Source: Rhodopseudomonas pentothenatexigens
GTDB taxonomy: Bacteria > Pseudomonadota > Alphaproteobacteria > Rhizobiales > Xanthobacteraceae
Assembly (NCBI RefSeq): GCF_900218015.1
Contig: NZ_UFQQ01000011.1
Location: 127,786 to 191,785, forward strand
DNA: 64,000 nucleotides
Direction: 5' to 3'
The stretch's first letter is position 1; the number at the start of each line of letters is the position of its first letter. The translations under genes were made by a program, and so were the position numbers. The notes beneath the pieces are model-generated. The model saw nothing but the letters and a program-made list of their open reading frames with translations. It was not told the DNA's origin and searched no databases. Below, piece after piece: positions 35,077-41,607 of the stretch.

Positions 35077-35085
35077 AGCAGATAG
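34627..35085 (+). CDS. SRPBCC (START/polyketide cyclase-like) family protein, copy 2
   Basis: A 152-residue paralogue of the protein at 30225, with 7 substitutions (for example A for P and Q for E near residue 11-13, S for C in VIASDRP, T for A in GMTTTSF). The fold and likely ligand class are the same. It follows the ABC-3C-like island, so island integration or a tandem duplication placed it here. Confidence 0.85.
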   Translation: MSTTAATATSAFQIRHAMVIAAPPETVFDYVTNPRSWPEWLPSSHALDCDDRPMGFGDTFHEHWSTRTGPVDLDWLVIASDRPTLWIGMTTTSFMGPVVVHYTFEAVAGGTRFTRILRNPARPKPPTPEMVERMSAEAELGLGNIKRIVESR

Positions 35086-35098
35086 TTGGGCCGCGCCT

Positions 35099-35431
35099 CT
35101 AAGCCTGCACCACGACCGACAAACGCCCCGCCCCGCCCGCCGCTTTCCGGCGCGGAGCGGGCTTCACAGTGACCTGCACGTCCTGCCCAAGCAGAGTCAG
35201 AAATTCCATCAGTCGTCCGACCGAGATCGACGTCGGCCGACAGCGCATCAGCGCCGAGACTTGCGGCTGCGTGGTGCCGAGAAGCTTCGCCGCCGCCCCC
35301 TGCGTCATGCAGCGTTCGGAGAGAAGTTTGTAGATCTGCGCCGTCAGCTTGGCCTTAACCAGTTCCTGTTCGGAGTCGGCAAAGCCGAGATCGGCGAATA
35401 CGTTGCCGCTGCTGATTTCATGAGTTTTCAT
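35099..35431 (-). CDS. higA: HigA-like XRE antitoxin (partner of broken HigB)
   Basis: A 110-residue antitoxin-like protein with an XRE helix-turn-helix (MTQGAAAKLLGTTQPQVSALMR) and a short C-terminal strand (GQDVQVTV) plus a basic tail. Its start overlaps the end of the toxin gene by 14 bp, in toxin-first order as is usual for higBA-type modules. It is intact although its toxin carries a frameshift, so it may persist as a stand-alone regulator. Confidence 0.85.
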   Translation of the reverse strand: MKTHEISSGNVFADLGFADSEQELVKAKLTAQIYKLLSERCMTQGAAAKLLGTTQPQVSALMRCRPTSISVGRLMEFLTLLGQDVQVTVKPAPRRKAAGGAGRLSVVVQA

Positions 35432-35791
35432 GGTCGGCCTTCCTGTGCAATTCTTCAGCGACCTTCAATCGCGATCGGACCAGCTCGATATCTTGATGCG
35501 GTGTCGCGATGCCCTGTTTCGACTTCTTCTGGAAAACGTGTAGTACGTAGACCGCCGTCGCGAAGCGCACGGTATAGGCCGCGCGGTACGTCCCGCTTCG
35601 ATCGTCTTCAATCAACTCCAACACGCCGGCGCCGCCGAACCCCTTCAGCACCTTGGCGATGGGCGGCGCTACGCCATCTGCGCCGCGAACAGCGCCGTGC
35701 CGAAGCTCCGGCGAATGCTCTTCGGAAGAGTCTGCATGTCGCGGCGGCTGGATGCGATCCAGACCAAGCGCTTCGGAAGATCCTTGGACAC
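35418..35791 (-). pseudogene. higB: HigB/RelE-type (Gp49-like) toxin, broken by a 1-nt deletion
   Basis: Reading from the GTG at 35791 gives the N-terminal half (LPKRLVWIASSRRDMQTLPKS and FGTALFAAQM), which then meets a TAG stop at about 35671. In the next frame the rest of the protein continues, KVLKGFGGAGVLELIEDD then YVLHVFQKKSKQGI. Adding one base near 35670-35676 restores a 124-residue Gp49-like RelE-fold mRNA interferase, the normal size. So a single-base deletion (or a sequence error) splits it. The downstream antitoxin is whole. Confidence 0.85.
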
Positions 35792-35798
35792 AGCCGAC

Positions 35799-35820
35799 CT
35801 ATATAAATAACTATATAAAT
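35799..35820. promoter_or_regulatory. AT-rich direct repeats upstream of higB
   Basis: Two copies of CTATATAAAT, 12 bp apart start to start, lie just before the higB start. This AT-rich patch in a GC-rich genome is likely to contain the -10 region and the HigA binding site of the module. Confidence 0.5.
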
Positions 35821-35863
35821 GGATTTCAAGCCTGACGGCGCAGGAAACGCGCATTCAGATCGG

Positions 35864-35892
35864 TTGACAAGCCCGCGACCACGGCTTATATT
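35864..35892 (+). promoter_or_regulatory. Consensus sigma-70 promoter TTGACA-N17-TATATT
   Basis: A perfect -35 TTGACA (35864-35869), ideal 17-bp spacing and a -10 TATATT (35887-35892) lie on the plus strand. Transcription should start near 35899. No protein gene of known type follows, so it probably drives a non-coding RNA. Confidence 0.7.
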
Positions 35893-35898
35893 CCTATT

Positions 35899-36249
35899 CG
35901 TCTCGTTCGCGAGGGGCGCTTCTCGAGGGCGCTTGCGAGGCGGAGCGGGATACGGCGTCCTGCGCGTCGTGGCTCGCACCCACGCGTCCGGGAGGCTGAG
36001 GGTCACCGTCCGCCGCTACTACGAGCGGCCGCCGCTTCAGAGGCTGGACGGGTCGAGTAGAGGCCGGGGAAAGCCCGCAAGCTCGCCGTATCCCGGAAGA
36101 GCGGCCCTTCAGCCAAAAACCGCCGGGGTGGCGCGCCGCAAGGCGACGCGCGGTTCGCGATCTTCGCCCCTCGCGCGGGCGAAGGCCGGATCGCGACACG
36201 ACCAACGCCGCGTCTTGCGGCGCGCCGCCGCCCCTCACTTCGGGGCGGC
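35899..36249 (+). ncRNA. Candidate structured non-coding RNA of unknown class
   Basis: The 350 nt behind a strong promoter are very GC-rich and full of inverted repeats, ending in GCCGCCCC-N7-GGGGCGGC (36227-36249). An open frame runs through it, but its product is low-complexity, rich in Arg, Gly and Pro, and has no recognised domain, so coding is doubtful. It does not fit RNase P, SRP, 6S or tmRNA patterns that I know. The sequence seems familiar from other Bradyrhizobiaceae intergenic regions, but I cannot name the family. Confidence 0.4.
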
Positions 36250-36329
36250 TGTTCGGGCAAAGCTCGGGCGCATTGCGCCGCGAGGATGCGGAGGTGTGGC
36301 TGTTTGACAGGGTTGATTACATGAAAGTC

Positions 36330-36433
36330 GTCATGCGCGGGCTTGACCCGCGCATCCATCGCGCGCCGAGCGCGCAACAAAGACGACGATCAGACGAAGA
36401 GGATGGATTGCCGGGGCAAGCCCGGCAATGACG
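36330..36433. repeat. Palindromic intergenic repeat with two hairpin units
   Basis: The element has GCGCGGGCTTGACCCGCGC at the left and GCCGGGGCAAGCCCGGC at the right, facing CATCCATC and GATGGATT boxes. Hairpin pairs of this form are widespread between genes in Rhodopseudomonas and Bradyrhizobium. It lies just after the prfC stop and might serve as its transcript end. Confidence 0.7.
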
Positions 36434-36460
36434 CATCGTGATGGCGCGTAGTACGTCGCC

Positions 36461-38086
36461 TCAACCCGTCTTCTTCACGTCCTTGATTTCCGAGAACACG
36501 ATCCCTTCGGCGCGGTCTTTGGTGTAGCCGAGATAGAATTCGTTCTTGGCGAGGTACACCGGATCGCCGTCGACGTCGTCGGCGATCGACGAGCCGTTAT
36601 GGGCGATGAAGGTGTCGAGCTTCTTGCGGTCGTCGGAGGAGATCCAGCGCGCGAGCTGGAATTCGGACACTTCGAAATCGACCGGCAGCTGATACTCGGC
36701 GGCGAGCCGGGCTTTCAGCACGTCGAGCTGCAGCGGGCCGACGACGCCGACCAGCGCCGGAGCGCCGTCGCGCGGGCGGAACACCTGCACGACGCCCTCT
36801 TCCGACATCTGCTGCAGCGCCTCTTTCAGCTTCTTGGCCTTCATCGCGTCGGTGAGCCGGACGCGGCGGACGATTTCCGGGGCAAAGGAAGGCACGCCGA
36901 CGAAGGTGACGTCCTCGCCCTCGGTCAGCGTATCGCCGATCCGCAAAGAGCCGTGGTTGGGAATGCCGACGACGTCGCCGGCGAAGGCTTCGTCGGCCAC
37001 CGAGCGGTCCTGGGCGAAGAAGAACTGCGGGCTCGACAGCGGCATCGCCTTGCCGGTGCGTACCAGCTTGGCCTTCATACCGCGGGTCAGCTTGCCCGAG
37101 CACAGCCGCGCGAACGCGATGCGGTCACGGTGGTTCGGATCCATGTTGGCCTGGATCTTGAACACGAAGGCGCTCATCTTCGGCTCGTCGGCGGCGATCT
37201 TGCGGGCGCTGCTTTCCTGCGCGCGCGGCGGCGGCGCGTAGCGGCCGAGGCCCTGCAGCAGATCGCCGACGCCGAAATTGCGCAGCGCCGAGCCGAAATA
37301 CACCGGCGTCAGATGGCCTTCGCGGAACGCCTCGAGGTCGAACGGCTTGCAGGCTTCGGTGGCGAGCTCCAGCTCCTCCTTGACCGCGGCGACGTCGAGA
37401 TTGGGATGGCGCTTGCCGAGTTCCTCGATCGTGATCTGCTCGGCCGCGCCGGTCTTGGCGCCGCCGCCTTCGAGCAGGCGCACGCCGCCGTCGAGCACGT
37501 CGTAGGTGCCGAGGAAGTCGCGGCCGCGCCCGACCGGCCAGGTCATCGGCGTGGTGTCGAGCGCCAGCGTCTTCTCGATCTCGTCCAAGAGATCGAAGAT
37601 GTCGCGGGTCTCGCGGTCCATCTTGTTGATGAAGGTGATGATCGGAATGTCGCGCAGCCGGCAGACCTCGAACAGCTTCCGCGTGCGCGCCTCGATGCCC
37701 TTGGCGGCGTCGATCACCATCACGGCGGAGTCGACCGCGGTCAGCGTCCGGTAGGTGTCTTCCGAGAAGTCCTCGTGGCCCGGGGTGTCGAGCAGGTTGA
37801 AGACCAGCCCGTCGAATTCGAAGGTCATCACCGAGGTGACCACCGAGATGCCGCGGTCGCGCTCGATCTTCATCCAGTCCGAGCGGGTGTTGCGGCGTTC
37901 GCCCTTGGCCTTGACCTGACCGGCGAGATTGATCGCGCCGCCGAACAGCAGCAGCTTTTCGGTCAGCGTGGTCTTGCCGGCGTCGGGATGCGAAATGATC
38001 GCAAAGGTGCGCCGCCGCGCCACTTCATGGGCGAGCGAAATCGGGGTCGAGGACGGCGCTTCGGCCGGAACAGCGGTGTCGGACAT
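36461..38086 (-). CDS. prfC: Peptide chain release factor 3
   Basis: Translational GTPase of 541 residues that removes RF1 and RF2 from the ribosome after termination. The G domain has the P-loop SHPDAGKTTLTEK, switch II DTPGHEDFSEDT, and NKMDRE. The switch I context RNTRSDWMKIERDRGISV and the later FKIQANMDPNHRDRIAF block are characteristic of RF3 rather than EF-G or LepA. The length is standard. It stands as a single gene. Its 5' region is shared with the riboswitch-led sugE gene in divergent orientation. Confidence 0.97.
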   Translation of the reverse strand: MSDTAVPAEAPSSTPISLAHEVARRRTFAIISHPDAGKTTLTEKLLLFGGAINLAGQVKAKGERRNTRSDWMKIERDRGISVVTSVMTFEFDGLVFNLLDTPGHEDFSEDTYRTLTAVDSAVMVIDAAKGIEARTRKLFEVCRLRDIPIITFINKMDRETRDIFDLLDEIEKTLALDTTPMTWPVGRGRDFLGTYDVLDGGVRLLEGGGAKTGAAEQITIEELGKRHPNLDVAAVKEELELATEACKPFDLEAFREGHLTPVYFGSALRNFGVGDLLQGLGRYAPPPRAQESSARKIAADEPKMSAFVFKIQANMDPNHRDRIAFARLCSGKLTRGMKAKLVRTGKAMPLSSPQFFFAQDRSVADEAFAGDVVGIPNHGSLRIGDTLTEGEDVTFVGVPSFAPEIVRRVRLTDAMKAKKLKEALQQMSEEGVVQVFRPRDGAPALVGVVGPLQLDVLKARLAAEYQLPVDFEVSEFQLARWISSDDRKKLDTFIAHNGSSIADDVDGDPVYLAKNEFYLGYTKDRAEGIVFSEIKDVKKTG

Positions 38087-38187
38087 GCGTCAGCCTGTGG
38101 CAGGGAAAGCCGGCGCAATCAAGGGCTTCCGGCGGATCGCCGCGCCCGCAGTTGCGCGGCGCAGCGGCGTCCCTCATATAGGGGTTC

Positions 38188-38231
38188 GAGGACGACCTCA
38201 AAATCACCTTTTCGGCCGGGACGACCCGGCC
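38188..38231 (+). promoter_or_regulatory. Guanidine-II (mini-ykkC) riboswitch upstream of sugE
   Basis: Two hairpins, each with an ACGA tetraloop, lie 86 nt upstream of the sugE start: GAGG-ACGA-CCTC (38188-38199) and GGCCGGG-ACGA-CCCGGCC (38214-38231), separated by 14 nt. Paired ACGR-loop hairpins are the defining feature of guanidine-II riboswitches, which turn on guanidinium exporters. The gene that follows is of exactly that type. The first stem is short, but both loops match perfectly. Confidence 0.85.
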
Positions 38232-38316
38232 TCCGCCAAGACCGCGCATTGCGCCGGCGCGCCATCCCGCTGGATGGCCTCATCAAAATTGCCCGGACGT
38301 GCGCAAGGAGGCCGCC

Positions 38317-38631
38317 ATGGCCTGGTTCTATCTGTTCGTCGCCGGCCTGATGGAGATCGGCTGGGCGCTCGGCCTGAAATACACCGAAGGCTTCACCCGG
38401 CTGGTGCCGACGGCACTGACCGTGTCGGCGATGGTCGCCAGCGTCGCGCTGCTCGGGCTCGCCCTGAAGACGCTGCCGATCGGCACCGCCTATGCGGTGT
38501 GGAGCGGGATCGGCGCGGTCGGCACCGCGGCGCTCGGCATCGCGCTGTTCGGCGATCCCGCCACGGTCGGCCGCCTCGCCTGCATCGGCCTGATCGTCGC
38601 CGGCATCGTCGGGCTGAAGCTGGTGGGCTGA
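38317..38631 (+). CDS. sugE: SugE/Gdx small multidrug resistance family guanidinium exporter
   Basis: A 104-residue four-helix SMR protein with the conserved membrane-embedded Glu in [14 protein letters not shown] (E13) and the Gdx-type motif [18 protein letters not shown] proteins with this second motif and a guanidine riboswitch export guanidinium in exchange for protons as an antiparallel dimer. The ATG at 38317 has an AAGGAG Shine-Dalgarno at -12. The guanidine-II element upstream gives direct support for the substrate, so Gdx is a better name than a quaternary-ammonium efflux role. Confidence 0.95.
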   Translation: MAWFYLFVAGLMEIGWALGLKYTEGFTRLVPTALTVSAMVASVALLGLALKTLPIGTAYAVWSGIGAVGTAALGIALFGDPATVGRLACIGLIVAGIVGLKLVG

Positions 38632-38719
38632 GGCTCGGCTCGTCGCAGAAGCCGGCCTGATTGCGTCGACATCGCCGCTGCTGTAAGCTGTTTGCTGACA
38701 GTCATGCGGGCTCCGAGGC

Positions 38720-38995
38720 ATGATCAAGACGTTCAGGTCCAAGGCTTTGGCCGAGCTGTGGTCGACCGGAAAGACCTCGAAGATCGACGCGAAGATGCTG
38801 GCACGGGTTCTCAGGCGTCTCGACCAGCTCGATGTGGTGACTTCACCGGAGCAGATGAACGTCGTTGGTTTCGACTTTCACGCGCTGCGCGGCAAACCTC
38901 AGCGCTATTCGGTACATGTGAATGGCCCTTGGTGCATCACCTTCGAATTCGAAGCAGGTGATGCCTATCGGGTCGATTTCGAACAGTATCACTGA
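38720..38995 (+). CDS. higB: HigB/RelE-type mRNA interferase toxin
   Basis: A 91-residue toxin of the plasmid-maintenance killer-protein (HigB) family, with FRSKALAELWSTGKTSKI at the N-terminus, FHALRGKPQRYSVHVNGPW and ITFEFEAGDAYRVDFEQYH at the C-terminus. The strand and terminal histidine pattern match active family members. It lies 42 bp ahead of its HigA antitoxin in the usual toxin-first order and looks complete. Confidence 0.92.
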   Translation: MIKTFRSKALAELWSTGKTSKIDAKMLARVLRRLDQLDVVTSPEQMNVVGFDFHALRGKPQRYSVHVNGPWCITFEFEAGDAYRVDFEQYH

Positions 38996-39037
38996 CGCGG
39001 AACAGCCGGCTCACCTTCGACATCAGGACGCAGAACG

Positions 39038-39349
39038 ATGAACGATCATATCGCCAAGCGCAGCAAGGACCGTTGTCCAGCCCATCCGGGCGCCGTGCTG
39101 CGCGAGGACGTTATCCCTTCCGTCAAACGTTCCAAGTCGGAGATCGCCCGACTGCTCGGCATCTCCCGCCAGCACTTGAACGACATTCTCAGCGAGCGGA
39201 AGCCAATGTCCCCGCAAGTCGCGGTGCGAGTCGGCAAGCTGTTCGGCGGTGGCGCCGCGCCATGGGTCAGGATGCAGGCTGCGTTCGATACCTGGCATGC
39301 AGAGCGCAACGTCGATGTCAGCCACATCCAGCCGCTGAAAGTCGCCTGA
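39038..39349 (+). CDS. higA: HigA-type antitoxin (VapI family)
   Basis: A 103-residue antitoxin with the HigA/VapI N-terminal pattern CPAHPGAVLREDVI and an XRE helix-turn-helix, KSEIARLLGISRQHLNDILSE. It neutralises the HigB encoded 42 bp upstream and should repress the operon. Both genes look intact. It ends 17 bp before the convergent phosphate transporter gene. Confidence 0.93.
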   Translation: MNDHIAKRSKDRCPAHPGAVLREDVIPSVKRSKSEIARLLGISRQHLNDILSERKPMSPQVAVRVGKLFGGGAAPWVRMQAAFDTWHAERNVDVSHIQPLKVA

Positions 39350-39366
39350 GCGCAACCTCGTGACCG

Positions 39367-40383
39367 TCAGAACAGGTGCGTCGGCAGCAGCCTGGTCGCC
39401 CAATACGCCAGCGCCGCGACGATTGCCGAAGCCGGGATCGTGATCACCCAGGCGTACACGATCGAGCTCGCCACGTTCCAGCGCACCGCCGACATCCGCC
39501 GCGCCGCGCCGACGCCGACGATCGCGCCGGTGATGGTGTGGGTGGTCGACACGGGAACGCCGAGGAAGGTCGCCGTGAACAGCGTCGCGGCGCCGCCGGT
39601 TTCGGCGCAGAAGCCCTGCATCGGCGTCAGCTTGGTGATGCGCAGGCCCATGGTGCGAACGATCCGCCAGCCGCCCATCAGCGTGCCGAGCGCCATTGCA
39701 GCCTGGCACGACAGCACCACCCAGAACGGCACCGAAAACTCGCTGCCGAGATAGCCCTGCGAATACAAAAGCACCGCGATGATGCCCATCGTCTTCTGGG
39801 CGTCGTTGCCGCCGTGGCCGAGCGAATACAGCGAGGCCGAGGCGAACTGCAGGATGCGGAAGGCGCGGTCCACCGCGAATGGCGTCGACCGCACCGAGGC
39901 CCACGACACGATCGCCACCAGCACCAGCGCCAGCAGGAATCCGACCAGCGGCGACAGCACGATCGCCAGCAGCGCCTTGGTCAGCCCGCTCCACACCGCC
40001 GCCGACAAGCCGGCCTTGGCGAGGCCGGCGCCGAGCAGGCCGCCGATCAGCGCATGCGACGAGCTCGACGGGATGCCGAGCCCCCAGGTCACCAGGTTCC
40101 AGACGATCGCGCCGGTCAGCGCCGCGAAGATCACCGCGGCGTCGATCACTCCCGGTTCGATGATGCCGGTGCCGATGGTGTTGGCGACGTGCAGACCGAA
40201 CACCAGGAAGGCGATGAAGTTGAAGAACGCCGCCCAGAACACCGCATAGTGCGGCCGCAGCACCCGGGTCGAGACGATGGTCGCGATCGAATTGGCGGCG
40301 TCGTGCAGGCCGTTCAGAAAGTCGAACAGCAGCGCGACGGCGATCAATCCGACCAGGATGGGCAGCCCGAGCGAAGCGTCCAC
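39367..40383 (-). CDS. pit: Inorganic phosphate transporter of the PiT family
   Basis: A 338-residue low-affinity phosphate (or metal-phosphate) symporter with about ten membrane helices and the two duplicated PHO4 signature regions DFLNGLHDAANSIATI and HGGNDAQKTMGIIAV. The GTG start at 40383 lies 14 bp behind the DUF47 gene, so both are one operon. DUF47 partners are known to regulate PiT carriers. Confidence 0.95.
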   Translation of the reverse strand: MDASLGLPILVGLIAVALLFDFLNGLHDAANSIATIVSTRVLRPHYAVFWAAFFNFIAFLVFGLHVANTIGTGIIEPGVIDAAVIFAALTGAIVWNLVTWGLGIPSSSSHALIGGLLGAGLAKAGLSAAVWSGLTKALLAIVLSPLVGFLLALVLVAIVSWASVRSTPFAVDRAFRILQFASASLYSLGHGGNDAQKTMGIIAVLLYSQGYLGSEFSVPFWVVLSCQAAMALGTLMGGWRIVRTMGLRITKLTPMQGFCAETGGAATLFTATFLGVPVSTTHTITGAIVGVGAARRMSAVRWNVASSIVYAWVITIPASAIVAALAYWATRLLPTHLF

Positions 40384-40397
40384 GGCCGGCCCCTGCC

Positions 40398-41042
40398 CTA
40401 GACCTGCTCGATGACGATCGAGTTGATCTCGTTGGCGACGTCGTCGAACCGGTCGGCGACCTTTTCGAGATGGTCGTAGATCTCGGCGCCGACAATGTAG
40501 TCCATGGTGTTGGCGTTGCGGTGCTTGAGGAACAGCTCCTTGAGCCCGATGTCGTGCAGATCGTCGACCCGGCCTTCGAGCTTGGTGATCTCTTCGGTCA
40601 TCGCCGTCAGCATCTGCAGGTTCGGCCCGATCGACTTCATCAGCGGCAGCGCCTTGCCGACCAGGTTGGCGCTTTCGACCAGCAGTGCGCCGATCTCGCG
40701 CATCGGCGGCTCGAATTCGCGGACCTCGAACAGGATCACCGCCTTGGCGGTCTGCTGCATCTGGTCGATGGCGTCGTCCATCGAGGTGATCAGGTTCTTG
40801 ATGTCGACGCGGTCGAACGGGGTGATGAAGGTGCGGCGCACCGCGGTCAGCACCTCGCGGGTGACGTTGTCGGCCTCGGATTCGAAATGACTGACGCGCT
40901 GACAGTGGACCAGGGTTTCGTCGCCGCCGCGCAACATGTCCTGCAGCGCCTGGGCGCCCTGCACCACGGTATGGGTGTGCTGGGCGAACAGGTCGAAGAA
41001 CCTCTCCTCCTTGGGCAGAAAGGCTCGAAAGTATCGTAGCAT
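40398..41042 (-). CDS. DUF47/PhoU-like phosphate transport regulator
   Basis: A 214-residue all-helical cytoplasmic protein of the DUF47 (UPF0111) family, with the PhoU-like helices EKLEGRVDDLHD-type and conserved acidic clusters that bind metal. The N-terminus FLPKEERFFDLFAQHTHTV is typical. It is encoded directly upstream of the PiT carrier (14 bp), where such proteins control phosphate uptake. No PhoB box was evident upstream. Confidence 0.93.
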   Translation of the reverse strand: MLRYFRAFLPKEERFFDLFAQHTHTVVQGAQALQDMLRGGDETLVHCQRVSHFESEADNVTREVLTAVRRTFITPFDRVDIKNLITSMDDAIDQMQQTAKAVILFEVREFEPPMREIGALLVESANLVGKALPLMKSIGPNLQMLTAMTEEITKLEGRVDDLHDIGLKELFLKHRNANTMDYIVGAEIYDHLEKVADRFDDVANEINSIVIEQV

Positions 41043-41607
41043 CTGGGGCTATCCGGTTGACGTGACGCGGATTTGAAAGGTCGGCCGTCCGGGGCCGGAG
41101 GCACCCGGCCGCGTCACACCGGCGTCATAAAACACTTCGGAGCCGGTCAGGCAACCGTCCATTCCGGGCAGCCGACCGGCATCGGCGCGCCGATCCGTGC
41201 AAACCGCCCGCGCGCCGCTGCGCCGGCCGGCTCGGGGCCGACGCATCGTCCACAGGATTTGCCGGGCGGCCGGTCGCCGGCGGGCGTCGGCGTCATCGCG
41301 GCGACTCACGGTTCGCGAATCACTTGAACCCGCTCGGGTGAATTCGAGCCCCGCAGCGATGACTCCGAGTGGTAACAGAGGAATGGACGGGTGTGTCCGA
41401 TCCGACTCCCCTGCCAAAATATTGAGGACGGGAGCGGCCGTTCCGGCGCGCTTCGTAACAGCCGAGATTATCATCGATCACCAGCACTTAGCAGGCAGTG
41501 CTGAGGTCGTTTGACAGGCTGCTGACTCGCCCCCTGAAGCGCCACTCGTATTGAATTTGTTTACGCTCTGTTAGACTCCGCCGACCTGTCACTCCAAACC
41601 GCGGCGC
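41043..41607. other. Divergent intergenic region between DUF47 and DUF4407 genes
   Basis: A 565-bp stretch with no convincing gene. The right part (about 41400-41580) is more AT-rich and includes TTGACA at 41511 and several T-rich patches, so the DUF4407 promoter is probably here, but no good -10 partner was found. No paired Pho-box repeats (two CTGTCAT-like units) were seen. Confidence 0.55.

Noticed and set aside
35899-36249. tmRNA, RNase P RNA, 6S RNA or SRP RNA
   Set aside because: None of the conserved sequence cores I know for those RNAs could be found, so no known class was assigned.
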